Below are positions 1 to 13,095 of a stretch of DNA of 64,000 bases, piece after piece. Both the position numbers and the translations under genes were made by a program. The notes under the pieces were generated by a model that was not told where the DNA came from, did not search any database, and worked only from the letters and a program-made list of their open reading frames with translations. This stretch comes from Arabidopsis thaliana. Taxonomy: Eukaryota; Streptophyta; Magnoliopsida; Brassicales; Brassicaceae. Position 1 is the stretch's first letter; every line of letters starts with the position of its first letter. Where the stretch lies: assembly GCF_000001735.4 (NCBI RefSeq), contig NC_003070.9, forward strand, positions 4,154,001 through 4,218,000, in the 5' to 3' direction.

Positions 1-3000
1 TTCCGGTGATCGGAACACGCCGGCGTTTGAATGGAACAATAGTATGTTGTCGTGGCAACGAACGGCGTTTCATTTTCAGCCTGAGCAAAATTGGATGAAC
101 GGTACGCAATCATTAAAAATAATAATATATTATTGATTTTGTTATTTGTTATTTTGCAAAAGTAGTTATTCTTTTTGTTATAAATTCAAAGAATATTCAT
201 TATTCCTTTTCACATATATTTGTTTTTCCATAATCTGGGAGAAAATGTTGAAATCATATTCAAAATTTCCAAATTAACTAACAGTGATTGATTTGATTCA
301 TTCAAATCCAGAGAATTTTATCATATGATCTTGTGATGATTTTAATTCCAGATTAATTACTAATTAGTTCGTTTGTTTTGTTTCCATATGGTGTTGCTCA
401 ATGGTAAATTTGGGATTTTCTATCATCAGATCCTAACGGTAAGTTTTACTTTCCTTTCTTTTCTGAATTTTTCTCTTAGATCCTGTGAATTTTTGATATA
501 TAGCATTTTTTTAGAATTTGAAAAAATAATAACAAATAACTGGAGCGACAATAAGTAGTAGATCACAGAACAACACAACACACAATCCACGTTGTATCCA
601 ATGTTTACAACTAAAAAGTAAAAAGGTAAAAAGTTCACCGACAAAATCAGAACAGAGTTACCTCACAACCAATTGCAAAATTACTTAGTTGTACCTTTTT
701 GGGGAAATATACTATTTATTTACAGCTGAAAAGGTAAAAAGTTCAGAGACAAAATCAGAACAGAGTTACCTCACAACCAATTGCAAAATTTGGATTATTT
801 AGAAATTTTTATTTTGCCAGTTTGTATTCCACGTGAGATTTTCCACATGCTAAAAAGTTTGTATAAATCATTGGTTGCCATAGAAAAGTAATCTTGATTG
901 TATAAAATCCTTTTATGAATGCAAAGTTTGGATCTTGTCTCAAATTGGATAAAGCCAGTGGGGTATACGAACTAAGCTATATTTCTCTTTGGTACCTAAA
1001 ACTTTCTTATGTATAAATAGAATCCAATTATTTCTGAGTTATTCTCATTTTGACCCCAATAAACTAAAGTTTTTTGCATTTCTGTACAGGTCCATTGTTC
1101 TACAAGGGATGGTACCATTTCTTCTACCAATATAACCCAAACGCAGCCGTATGGGGTGACATTGTTTGGGGTCACGCCGTGTCTAGGGACCTAATCCATT
1201 GGGTCCATTTGCCCATAGCCATGGTCGCTGATCAATGGTACGACTCCAACGGTGTGTGGACCGGCTCAGCCACATTTCTCCCTGATGGCTCTATAGTCAT
1301 GCTCTATACCGGTTCCACCGACAAAGCGGTGCAGGTATGTACCCCGAAATTATTCCTACTTGCACTCAATTTTAAATTGTTGGAACAAGATAATAAAATT
1401 GTAGAAACAGTATTCATAAGAAAGAATTAACTTAGAAAAATAAAACACACAATAATTTCAAATCTAATTTTAGTTTTTGTAATTTACAACCAAATTACTC
1501 TTTTCTAAATATAAAAGCTAATAAAACTCTACTAAAAATGATTGAATCCAATAAATTGTCAAATCTAACAAGTATTTTTGTTAAAGATATATTACCAAAC
1601 TAGTACGTTTAACTTTTAACTATAAAAACTAATTCGATGATTAGTAGGTCGATCCAATGATATATATTTATGTGTGAAAATGTTTTCTTAGAACAAGAAA
1701 CGAGATATTAAGACTTTTTCTTTGGTTTGAAACTTTAGGCGTAGTAGAGTTAATATAGCCAGATTTTTGGTATGTTAGATACTGAACATGTAAATTAGGT
1801 TTAATAATTGTATCAATGATTGTAATTTAATGTTTTTAGGTCCAAAACCTTGCCTACCCTGAAGACCCCAACGACCCACTTCTGTTGAAATGGGTCAAGT
1901 TCCCGGGGAACCCGGTTCTAGTACCTCCGCCCGGTATCCTCCCTAAGGACTTCCGTGACCCAACGACTGCATGGAAGACATCAGAAGGAAAATGGCGGAT
2001 CACGATTGGTTCCAAGCTCAACAAAACTGGAATCTCACTCGTGTACGACACAATCGACTTTAAAACATACGAGAAACTTGACACATTGTTGCACCGAGTT
2101 CCCAACACTGGAATGTGGGAGTGTGTTGACTTTTACCCGGTGTCTAAGACTGCGGGCAATGGGCTTGACACATCGGTCAATGGACCGGATGTGAAGCATA
2201 TCGTGAAGGCTAGCATGGACGACACGAGGTTCGATCATTATGCTGTAGGCACGTATTTCGATTCAAACGGAACATGGATCCCCGATGATCCTACTATCGA
2301 TGTTGGGATGACTGCCAGTTTAAGATATGATTACGGAAAGTTCTATGCTTCAAAGTCGTTTTACGACCAGAACAAGGGTCGAAGAGTCTTGTGGAGTTGG
2401 ATTGGTGAGTCTGATAGTGAGGCTTCTGATGTACAAAAGGGTTGGTCTTCTCTCCAGGTATGTGTTGTTTCCTTGACGTAACGTGTTGTCAAAGTTAGTT
2501 TTTTTGTGTGTGATAGTTGCTTGTAATCCAAGTTTCTAAGATTTGTGTGTATACGGTTATCAGGGTATCCCAAGAACCGTTGTCCTCGACACAAAGACAG
2601 GAAAGAACTTGGTTCAATGGCCAGTAGAAGAAATCAAATCTCTTAGACTAAGCAGCAAGCAATTTGATCTCGAGGTCGGTCCCGGGTCAGTGGTACCGGT
2701 CGATGTAGGTTCCGCAGCTCAGCTAGACATCGAAGCAGAATTCGAGATTAACAAAGAATCTCTAGACAAAATCATCGGAAACGCTTCGGTAGTGGCTGAA
2801 GCCGAGGAATTTAGCTGCGAAAAAAGCGGAGGCTCCACCGTCCGTGGTGCTTTAGGGCCATTCGGATTCTCGGTACTTGCCACAGAGAGCTTGTCTGAGC
2901 AAACACCGGTTTACTTCTATGTAGCTAAGGGAAAAGATTCAGAGCTCAAAACTTTCTTCTGCACAGACACCTCAAGGTATCAATGTCTTAAAATCACTAC

Positions 3001-3457
3001 ACATTACAATCTATGCCATAATACATTCGGTTATGTAACACACAACACTTTCCTATGACAGGTCATCTGTTGCAAACGATGTCGTTAAACCGATATACGG
3101 TAGCGTCGTACCGGTTCTAAAAGGGGAGAAACTGACCATGAGAATTTTGGTAAATAACTGAATCATATATTAACCTTATATACTTTGATGTACTAATTCC
3201 ATTAACTCATTACATTATGTTTTTGTTATTTTCAATAGGTGGATCATTCGATAGTAGAAGCATTCGGACAAGGTGGAAGAACATGTATAACATCAAGAGT
3301 CTATCCAACAACTGCAATCTATGGAGCAGCCAAGCTCTTCTTGTTCAATAATGCTCTTGATGCGACGGTTACGGCGTCGTTTACAGTTTGGCAAATGAAC
3401 AGTGCTTTTATTCATCCTTACTCTGACGAAGCTGTCCGTGCTCTCTCCCGTACCTGA
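1..3457 (+). CDS. BFRUCT4: Vacuolar acid invertase (beta-fructofuranosidase), 3' part of the gene
   Basis: Glycoside hydrolase family 32 enzyme splitting sucrose into glucose and fructose in the vacuole. The gene enters from the left edge; seven exons are visible: 1-101, 430-438, 1090-1334, 1840-2457, 2564-2976, 3062-3149 and 3239-3457. They join in frame to about 563 residues, so roughly the first 100 residues (propeptide and signal anchor) lie outside the window. Visible active-site motifs are the nucleophile motif NDPNG, split over three exons, FRDP (transition-state stabiliser) and MWECVDF (acid/base). The valine in WECVD is the residue known to mark vacuolar rather than cell-wall isoforms, which usually have WECPD. 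The 9-nt second exon is typical of plant invertases. Recognised as AtbetaFruct4 (At1g12240) from sequence and gene order; family certain, exact symbol slightly less so. Confidence 0.95.
621..790. repeat. 62-bp direct duplication inside an invertase intron
   Basis: Positions 621-682 and 729-790 are the same 62 bases with about two differences (CACCG versus CAGAG near the 5' end), separated by 46 bases. Both copies lie in the intron between the mini-exon and the next exon. Confidence 0.85.
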
Positions 3458-3718
3458 TTATTTTTACTTCCTTCTCATTTTTTATACATAGATTTATCTG
3501 TAATAATTAATGGTTTTTTCCGATTTTATTTGATATTTGATTTAGAAAAAAAAGGCACTGAAACATCATTATCACAATTTACAATTTTGGAGAAATAAAT
3601 TTGTTTAATAGTTTTTTTCATGTAATATATTAAAAGTCAGAACCTTCGGATTAGCGCAGAGGGTTTGAGAAACAGAGCTTCTTTTTTTTGGCTCATCGTC
3701 AAAACAAAAGTGTTGGCG

Positions 3719-4893
3719 ATGGAACGAACTACTGTAATACTGTTCGTCTTCTTCTTGCTCTCTGTAGCAATGTGTTCTCTTCACTCTTTTTCTTCCGTAG
3801 CAATTTCATTCAGAACTCAAAAGTACGTAAATACCTCTCTCGTTCATCGCTTATCTCCTATAGGATATCGTAATTATCCTCTACCGTGGGCAGTGACGTC
3901 AATTGACGAAATCCCTCCTAATGCTGTTCGCCGGAAAATAGACCGGAATTGGAGAGGTGGGTTCAGTCTCGGCGTAGATTTAGGTTTATCTCGAACCGGA
4001 ATCGCTATTAGTAAAGGCTACACCGTTAAACCTCTCACGGTAACTTTCGAAATTTCTCGACCTCGTTGCGTTTTCAAATTCAGTAATGAAGTTGATATGA
4101 ATTGGGTATTACTATTAGGTTTTGAAATCGAGAGGGCAAAAACTCGAGACCAGGCTTTTAGAAATTGCTGAAGAAGAAGAGGCTGATGAATTTATAATTG
4201 GGTTGCCGAGATCTTCTGATGGGAAAGAGACGATTCAATCGAACAAAATTCGTTCTGTTGCTGGACGGCTCGCTATTCAAGCCGCCGAGAGGTGAAGCAC
4301 ACTCACACTCACACATTTATATATCGATGAAGTGTGATGAAATTGGTAAAGTTCTGTGCTTTGCAGGGGTTGGAGAGTTTATGTATTTGATGAACATGGA
4401 ACAACGTCAGAAGCTTCAGATAGAATGATTGTAATGTTAGTTTCGTTTCTGAATCTCTCTCTGTTCTTAGTTTAGCAATTCTGGTTTTGATGTCTATAAA
4501 GTTTTTTTTTTTATGTACATTGGTATCTATCTATCAACAACCTTAAATCACTGAACTTTCATGAAAATTTCGATTACGGTGTGTCTGAATTAATGTTTGA
4601 GCATTATGGTATTTCAGGGGACTTAGCAAGAGTGAAAGACAGAACAGATCAGATGCATATGCTGCTGTGGTAAGGCGAACAGTAAACAATCTCGAGTTCG
4701 TGAAATGTAACTGCTATCTTTCTTATTGAATCTTATGTTACAGATATTGTTGGAGAGGTATTTCTCTACACAAGGTTTAGGAATTGAGATTATACTTCCC
4801 AAGAGTTTAGAGCTTCAAGCAAAGATCAAGAACGGTGCACCTGTAGACCCCGACTTCAATCCGGAAAACCTCGAAGAGTATTACACATTCTAA
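3719..4893 (+). CDS. YqgF/RuvX-type RNase H-like protein (Holliday junction resolvase-like)
   Basis: Five exons read by frame: 3719-4039, 4119-4291, 4367-4435, 4618-4669, 4744-4893, giving about 254 residues. The core starts near residue 80 with GVDLGLSRTGIA, matching the first catalytic Asp strand of the YqgF fold (DxGxxRxGxA). It is followed by RGQKLE, the IIGLPRSSDGKE strand, FDEHGTTSEA and a C-terminal RSDAYAAVILLERYF helix with the last conserved Asp. Bacterial YqgF acts in pre-16S rRNA end processing or DNA resolution. Here about 75 extra N-terminal residues, beginning with a hydrophobic stretch, suggest targeting to an organelle; chloroplast is my inference. The start is the first in-frame ATG at 3719. 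The donor after 4435 (GTTAGT) was chosen because the nearer GTAATG breaks the frame. Likely At1g12244; no trusted symbol. Confidence 0.85.
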
Positions 4894-5286
4894 AGTAGTT
4901 TGCGTTGTGAAATTCTTGTGATTTTTTTTAGTTGGATTCATTTCACGCAGACATCGGTATATAAGCAAAGCAATAAGTTTCTGTTCATGACCTTGTTACT
5001 GAATTTTGTTGAAAGCCAAACTAAAGATCTGATTTGTTTTGTTTCTACTGCTTCTGTGTTCTTTGTCACAAGGAAGAACAAAGTCAAAGTAAATTGTGAA
5101 AGACTTGGAATTGGAAGAGAATAGAAAACCAAGAACAAAACAGGTGAACATAAGTGACATACGTGTGCACACCTTGCCCAAGCAAAGTGGATAAAGTTCG
5201 AAATCCTTCACACGTGCAAAATTCATCTCTTCTTCTACAAAGTTGAATGTATCATTTCTCCCCTGCAAAGTTTTAGACTTTTAACA
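4894..5286. other. Intergenic spacer
   Basis: About 390 bases between the YqgF-like gene and the pentapeptide gene. It should hold the 3' UTR of the first and promoter plus leader of the second. I see no further coding or structural signal. Confidence 0.6.
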
Positions 5287-7269
5287 ATGGCTTTCTCTTC
5301 TCTATCTCCTCTACCTATGAAGTCACTTGACATTTCGAGATCCTCATCTTCTGTCTCAAGATCTCCTTACCATTTTCAGAGATACCTATTGAGACGTCTA
5401 CAGCTAAGTTCCCGTTCAAACTTAGAAATCAAAGATTCATCAAACACTAGGTGAGTGAGACTCGAATACTTTCACTAGCAAAACATAGAATCTCAATGTT
5501 TTTCTTGTTATTTGCAAATCTTAGTGTCTTAGAAACTTAGGGGATTGAATTGTTTTTCGAAAAGGGAAGGTTGTTGTTCCAGCGCTGAGTCAAATACATG
5601 GAAGAGGATTTTGTCTGCAGCAATGGCGGCGGCTGTTATAGCCTCGAGCTCCGGCGTTCCGGCCATGGCAGAGCTTAACAGGTTCGAGGCCGATACACGT
5701 GGCGAGTTTGGGATTGGCTCGGCTGCTCAGTACGGTTCTGCTGATCTCAGGTATCATTTAGAGTTCTTGTCTTAAAGTTCTTTAAAGAATTTCATTTGTT
5801 TTTGATGGTGATAGACTGATAGTTCGTTGAGATGAACTCTGTTTCTTTTGCAGCAAAACAGTTCACTCCAATGAAAATTTCAGGTAAAAATTTGACTGTA
5901 GTTTGTCATGATAGAGTTTAAAGCTTTAATCTTTAGGAAGCAAGAGTTTTGTGGTTTGCTCAATTTTTAATGAATGGAATCTTGAATTAGCAAACCCCAA
6001 TAAAGATCAAAGCAAGATTTGTGTTCTAATTGTGTGAACTGAAGTAGCTTACTGATATTGCAGAAGAGCCAACTTTACTTCTGCCGACATGAGAGAGTCT
6101 GATTTCAGCGGTTCGACCTTCAATGGCGCATATCTTGAGAAAGCAGTTGCATACAAAGCTAACTTCTCAGGTTAGTCTCTCTCAACTGTGTTATCACTTT
6201 GCAATGATTATGGATTTATGGTATAAGAATTATGAAAGTGAACAACTTCCACAAATCATAATCGATTCTTCACATGTACCCTTTAACTAACTTCCTTGAA
6301 TCTTAATCCTTTGCCTCCATTTTGACATAGTTTTAAATGCAGTAACAGTTGCTCTACATGTTGCATCCTTAGTTCCATTTGGAGTAGATCTTTCATCTTT
6401 TATATGTCAGCAATGTTTTGAGCATTTAGGAGTTAGGACCCTGGAGATGTGTATCCTCAATTCTTTAAAACGTTCTCCAAGAACTTCACAATGTTCATAG
6501 TGATAACCTCCATTAGATTCAACTCCCGAGCTTTCAAATCTACAAGTGTTAGCCTTAGAAATCTGAGAATTTAGTACTTGAGCCAGTTTGTTGTTCTGTA
6601 AACTACTTAAGCCAAGAAATCTTCTCTTGCAAGAATTCATATTTTGTGGGGAAATTCATTCATAATAACTCTTCTCGAATACCTTAATCTTAATGTGGTT
6701 TGTATTTATGAAAGCTGTGGATTTCAATGGCAGGTGCTGATTTGAGCGATACATTGATGGACCGCATGGTAAACACCACACACCATACTTTGTATACAAT
6801 TACTTGCATATGATACATTTATCTTTCGGTGAAACCTTGGTTCTGTTACTGGCGATTCTAGGTGCTAAATGAGGCGAATCTGACAAATGCAGTGCTGGTC
6901 CGATCGGTTCTAACCAGAAGTGACCTCGGTGGTGCCAAAATCGAAGGTGCTGATTTTAGTGACGCTGTGATTGATCTTCTTCAGAAACAGGTAACAACAA
7001 CACACCATTATATTTATCCTAGCTTCCGTTCCACTATCAAAAAGTATTTTACTAATGGTTTTCATAACGTTTTGAAGGCTCTGTGTAAATACGCAACCGG
7101 GACAAACCCATTGACCGGAGTGGACACGAGGAAGAGTCTTGGCTGTGGAAATAGCCGGAGAAACGCATATGGTTCGCCTTCTTCTCCTCTTCTCAGTGCA
7201 CCGCCTCAACGTCTGCTAGGCCGTGATGGATTCTGCGATGAAAAGACCGGTCTCTGTGATGTCAAGTAG
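5287..7269 (+). CDS. TL20.3: Thylakoid lumenal pentapeptide-repeat protein (TL20.3-like)
   Basis: Seven exons: 5287-5450, 5541-5750, 5854-5883, 6064-6170, 6734-6768, 6862-6990, 7078-7269, about 288 residues by my junctions. The N-terminus is rich in Ser and Arg, as in a chloroplast transit peptide. Near residue 80 comes a second signal: a KR pair, a hydrophobic Ala-rich stretch and the cleavage-like motif PAMA before ELNRF, typical of lumen targeting. The mature part carries A(D/N)LXX pentapeptide units (RANFT, SADMR, ESDFS, GADLS, NEANLT, SDLGG, GADFS), which form a right-handed quadrilateral beta helix. The C-terminus ends with cysteine-containing GFCDEKTGLCDVK. Its biochemical role is not evident from sequence. 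Recognised as At1g12250. Confidence 0.9.
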
Positions 7270-9057
7270 TTTCAAGATGTTATGTATCATGTGTGATTAC
7301 AATACAGATATAGAATTTGTATCTTTATATGTTGTGAAACACTAATCATGTGATGTATGTTTATAGGAGTATTGAATTGTAAATGACTGGAGAAAGAAAA
7401 AGAACAAAAAGATAACACTGAAAAAGAGGAGATAATGATCAGTTTTGTCTCTAAGACAATCAAAAGGTGTAAAAGCCTGTTTAACTCTACTAGGTTGTCC
7501 CCTAGCATTTTAAATAATGTGATTGATTACTTTTTAGACCACATAAATCATAATAGCATTCTAAAAAATATGCCCTTAGCAATTTAATATCCCTATGAAA
7601 ACTTAAAAAAATTATGCTTGCAAATAAAAACCAAAATCTTAATCTAAATTTGTTTGCAACAAGTCACATTTGGGTTTATGATACTTACCAAATGCAATAA
7701 GTTTTGGCAATTGAACAAATAATTACTTCAACATTAGTTAAATAATCATTACAGTTTCAAAATATATTATGGTCTTGGGATTTGTGGTAGTGGCTTATAC
7801 AAAAAGTAGAAACAAACTAATGATTATACGTCACATGCTACTGTGTCATATTAATAATATGCTTCAGAACTCCCTAATATTACTCAGGTTTCAAGTCGGT
7901 ATCGAATATTGGTGATTAAATTGTGACAATGTTAATTAACTTTTCGAAAGCGTAATTAATTGTTTGTTATAGCCGCCGGTAATAAAAGAAAATTTGGATT
8001 ATATCCAAGCTCCTCTGGACCTTGTTTGCCAAACCCAAAGAGCACGCCCTAATCATGATGTTCCTTGCACCAAATTAATTGCGGACGAATTTTTTTCTAA
8101 ATATAATTGAGAAGAAAAAATCCCAAATTATATTTCAATTTTTTTTTGTGTTGATGATCAATCAACTCCGATCCAGGAGTGGCCCAAATCAATATATCCG
8201 CATAATGAACAGAATTTAGTCGTCTAAGTTAATTCATCTTTGAGTAATCACAATTTATATTCCTTAATTGCAGTAAGAATTTTTTTTTTAGTTTTTTTTT
8301 CTATCCAAGTAAATTAGAATCTACGGTTTCTTTTTGTGCCGACATTGAATCAAACACAATAATTACAAAATTCTTCCTGAAATGCTTTAGCTTCTTCTTT
8401 CATGTGAATAAGAAAATAAACACAGTAAAAGAGGTTCTTCTTTCTTTTTCCACGGCTTGTCTTTATATAACAATAGTCTTGACTCGAGTATGTATCTCCT
8501 TCAAGCCACATTCTTCTCATTCTTTCTAATTCTCTATTTATGGTTATACATCCTCTTCAAGCTTCATTGGAGTAATTTTTCTCATGAACACAACTCCGGT
8601 AAGTCGCCAGTCCACATTTTAATTAGTAAAAATTTTCTGAATTTTCTCTATATATACTATATACCTATGACTTGTGTGGATATAGTACAGCAAGTGAGAA
8701 TCTGATCAGACGTATAAATTTGAAGTAAAAAGCTTCCTTTTTAGTGTATGTGAAATTGTTTATACTAGAAGATTATTTAGAAAATAAAATAAAATAAGAA
8801 GAGACAATTGTCTATTTAAAAAATATTGGAGTTACATTTAGATTAGAGTTTATATATGGTTAATCATATTGAGTACAAGTATAAATATGCATAGATACGC
8901 AATGTATATATGCATATGACATAAGTTCAATAATGTAGTAAGAATCAATCAAAGCAAATATAAATCTGTACCATCATCATCATCTACACTTGATTAGTGT
9001 TCGTGTGTACGTATATATATATATGTATATATGCATTTATATGTCTTCTCTTTCAGC
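7270..9057. other. AT-rich intergenic region
   Basis: About 1.8 kb between the convergent pentapeptide gene and VND4 (3' ends facing). Only short chance ORFs. It holds the 3' UTRs and no repeat or RNA gene I can support. Confidence 0.6.
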
Positions 9058-10486
9058 TCACTTCCATAGATCAATCTGACAACTCGAAGAAGTAGAAGCA
9101 GTATATTCTTCTCCCATGTCTGAAGCCCTTTTCGGATCTTTTTCTTCATCAACTTGGTACTCAGCATTGCTTGTGTCCTTGGCATTATTCTGTATAGATG
9201 CAGAAGCTGTGGCAGCCTCCTCGTTGCTTAGCTGAGAAGCAACAAATTTATCGAGAACTCTCCAGTCTGTGACTTGGTCCATCACTTGCTCGTTGCCGCT
9301 GTTCATGTATAGAGAGCTGAAGTTCTGATTTCCTTGATTCAATTGTTCCTCATGCGCGATATTTGATTGCTGCAAGTTAGCATTATGGCTCGAGTTATTA
9401 TCGATGTTGCTTGTTCCATAAGGAAGAGAGTTGCAATTACTGTTATCTTGTTGAATCTTAGGGCTTTCTAGTTGAGGAAGTTGGAGGAACGATAAATGAG
9501 ATTCATCAAGAAGATGATTTCGTTGTACCAGGTGGTTGTAGTGTAGTTCTAGCTCTTGCTTGCATTGCAAGTTAGGGTTGTTGAGAGCGTAAGCAGATGC
9601 ATTGAGGCCATATGGCATATGTTGTTGGTGCTCGTGCTGCTGCTGCTGATGATGATTGGGGAGAATCCGTCGTTGACCGTTTGTCTCGAGCTCGGAGGCC
9701 ATAAAAGAAAGTTGATCATCGTACCAATGTGAAGGGGATGAGTCGTAATCTCCCATTCGTCTAACTGCAGCCAATCTCTTCTTGAAAACCCTACACACAA
9801 CCCATCCTTCTTCCTACAACCCAAATATCATTTAATGAGATTACCTCAAATGATTTTAGGAGATCATATATGCAACTATCATATAATGAGATTGTTTAGT
9901 ATAAACATGCAACTAACTTTTATAGAGAAGTAATGTTTTAGGGTTGTTATATTAATACCTGAGGAGTTCCGTTTTCATCGGTTTCTAAGCGGTATTCGTG
10001 CATGATCCAATCAGACTTTTGTCCATTTGGGGCTCTTCCCTTGTAAAACACAAGTGTTTTCCTCATGCCAATTAGACTATGCCTCAAATAGATAGCCTTA
10101 TCTCTTCCGGTGGCTTTCCAAAACCCTGCTTTTGTTGCTCTATTGGTTCGAGTCCCTGTGGGATACTTCTTGTCTTTATGGCTAAAGAAGTACCAATCAC
10201 TCTGCTCTTCATGCCCAATTTTGCACAACTCTATTTCCACAAACGAATAAAAAAAGACTTTTAAAATCTTTCCTTAGGAAATAGAGACAAAGTAATGAAG
10301 GATAGAGATGGTGGGATTGGGCAAACCTTGAAGGTCCCATGGCTCAATCTTGTAAAGATCAATGTCCTTTATGAAATCAATTTCTATTCTCTTCGATGCG
10401 ACTTTTTTCCTCAGGTAGTAGTCTACAAGTTCTTCATCTGTCGGGTGAAATCTAAAACCCGGAGGGACGTGGGAAAATGAATTCAT
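9058..10486 (-). CDS. VND4: NAC transcription factor VND4 (NAC007)
   Basis: Three exons on the minus strand, 10486-10327, 10230-9959 and 9813-9058, giving 395 residues, the length I recall for VND4/ANAC007 (At1g12260). The NAC domain fills about residues 6-156: [14 protein letters not shown] (A), [20 protein letters not shown] (B), the [25 protein letters not shown]-binding face (C), [12 protein letters not shown] (D) and the [12 protein letters not shown] end (E). The rest is rich in Gln, Asn, His and Ser, as in activation regions, with a [10 protein letters not shown] tract and the VND-type motif [14 protein letters not shown] near residue 325. VND proteins switch on secondary-wall and cell-death programmes in xylem vessels. 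A probable leader intron lies upstream (separate entry). Confidence 0.96.
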
Positions 10487-12000
10487 GTTTGTCTTCTTGA
10501 TCGGTTAATAATCTGCCTATAAGAAAATCACCAAACAAATCGAAAACAAAGTCATGAAATTATGAACATAAGAAGGTTATATATAGCTAGGTAGTTACAT
10601 ATCTTACATAGTGTGATTGTGAATTAGTTGATTATTTCGACAGACATATGATTAGACGTACTATGCTGAATATATAAGAGGTTGAATTCAAAATCGAAAG
10701 GAATTATCGTCAGACATTTATTAATTACAAGAATTAGTTGTGTTACATGCTTACATCTAAAGAAATATGTGAAGACTATTCACATGGTTAGTTATGTAGG
10801 TTCGAGATAATTAATTAAACTCACTAGTTTAAAGTCATGGACTCATGGTAAATAACTGAATTTTCAAGAAAGTAAAATCAGTGAAACCCAATTATATACC
10901 GTATGATGGTATATAGTTAATTGATTTAATGAGATGCATAATTTCAGCTTCAAATAGACTAGATCGATTATTAAATTTGATTCTGCTTATATTTCCATCT
11001 AAGTACTATAACCAAACAAGTAAAGATCAGAAGATGAAGAGGAGTAGTTTTTTTTTTTAAAGAGAGGATGATCCATCTTAAGAGATTCTTTTTTAGATTA
11101 TTGTATAACATCTTATGAAAACTTTTAATCAACTTAACAAAAAAAAACCCCAGCTTGATCTACTTATGTCTATTTTATTATAATAAGATATTTTAGGTTT
11201 AGATGATATTTTGCTTTGCTTGTAACATCAGCAACATTGAGTATGAAATGGGATGGACATGATGATGATGATCATCAAGGTGAATCACCTTAGGTGATTA
11301 ATGAAGATTATGATCAAGGATGATTAAAGATGATGATCAAGTTTTACTTAAAGAAGAAAAAACAGCCAATATTATTTGTGACGATTGGTAATAAATAGAA
11401 AATTGACATAAAATTAGGGTTTTACCTGAAGAAACTCTAGAAATTAAACAGGATAATCCAGATGAGACCTTTTTAAAGCTTCTAAGAAAGCTTTATGTTT
11501 CAGCTATTGTATGATTCTCTCTCGTGATTACTATATAGATAACATCACAAGTTTGAAGACTACACAAGACTAGAAAGAGAAAGAGATCGAGATAAGATCA
11601 AAGAGTGGACAAGATTTGACAGTGCTCCTCGGGAATAGGTTACTGGAAAGAGAGATCAGATCCCGAGAGAGAAAGGGAGAATGATAGAAAGAATGGGAAA
11701 AGAGAAAGAGAGTAGGGTTATATAAAGAAGATCAATCGAGGAAGAGAAGAAAGAGAGAGCACACAAGACACAAATCAAAAGATGACAATCGTGTCCTAAT
11801 AATCTATTATATATTTTACTTTCTTTCATCTCTCTCTCTTTCCCTATCAATCATACTATCTCTCTCTTGTGAGTCCTTTTGAACCTAGAGAGAGAGGGGG
11901 GGGGGACTTTATTTGTTGCAAAAGCTTGGGGGGAGAAGAGAGAGGAGGATAAAGGGGCAAGTAAGATTTAGAGAGAGAGAGAGAGGTGGCAACATCCATT
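10487..12000 (-). promoter_or_regulatory. VND4 leader with probable intron and CT-rich tract
   Basis: On the minus strand, CTTCAG|GTAAAA at 11426/11425 can act as a donor and ATAGGCAG| with its last base at 10513 as an acceptor 26 bases before the ATG. That predicts a leader intron of about 913 bases (10513-11425). Upstream, 11566-11990 is strongly GA-rich on the plus strand (CT-rich in the sense of VND4), including several (GA)n runs and a run of ten G at about 11896. Such tracts are common around plant transcription starts. The transcription start itself cannot be read from sequence. Confidence 0.5.
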
Positions 12001-12360
12001 ACCACCCACCAGCTCTTGATGGATATACTTGATCATCAACATTAAGGTTAATTTTCTTACTTTAATTTGGACTTCTTTTTTATGTCCTAAAATTGTCTTG
12101 CTAAACTAGAGATGTCAAAAAAAAAAAAAAAAAAAAGTAACTCAAGTACTCAACTAGTTTAGAACCCAACGATATTGCTGGTTTGATGGTAGGTTAATTT
12201 GCAAGAAAATCTTTGTTGAAAGATCTATACATCCAGAGTTATTCAGATATCTCAGTAAAACATCAACATGCATGATGATTCTTAAATTCAAGGTTGGCAT
12301 GTCACTGTATTATTCGAAGTTCGAACACCAATGCACACAACAATTAGTGCTATCAAGACT

Positions 12361-12400
12361 ATCATATATATTATCTAGAGATCATATATATTATCTAGAG
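12361..12400. repeat. Perfect 20-bp tandem duplication
   Basis: Positions 12361-12380 and 12381-12400 are identical (ATCATATATATTATCTAGAG). Confidence 0.95.
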
Positions 12401-13095
12401 ATATGTATATCATTAAAATTTGTAGATAATTTAGTTATAAGTTATTCTGTACTTCGTATGAGTTAAATAAAATCATCAAGAGACAAACAGTGTATGATCC
12501 CTACCAATAATGTGAATTAACATTTTTTCTTATAGGAGTTGGTTTTCATTTTTTTTCTTCTTCAAATTCTTTACGTTAATATTGAAATATCAAATATATA
12601 TACTGTACATCATTTCCATGTGATTCGGTAATCTAGGACCTATGAGCAATTTTTAATTGTATTTACAATTTTGTACTTGTATTCACATAATCATTCTGAT
12701 GAAACGAAATGTGGAGACATACTAAAAATAATATGAAAGTGTATGTATCTTCTTGAAGAAAACCTGTTCTATGAGATATTTTTTAAAGTAATTATTGCTC
12801 TCTATTTACATTATTACATATATGAATATTTTCATCCTTTGGAAACTTCAAAAGTAACCATAGACAGCTTCCGTTTTGGTCCAATTGACTGGAAAGAAAG
12901 ATTCATCTTAAACTATTTTGAGCATAAAACAACATTAAAAAAATATATTATCTAAAGTCTTAACTTCAACTTTTAAATCAAAATTTTTGCCATTGATTAC
13001 CCCAAATATATTGTTCTGCTCTTACGAAGAAGAAGAAAAAAGAAAAGAAAAGAAAAAAAGAGCGCGGAACTTGAGCAAGGTGGTAAGTGTAAAGA

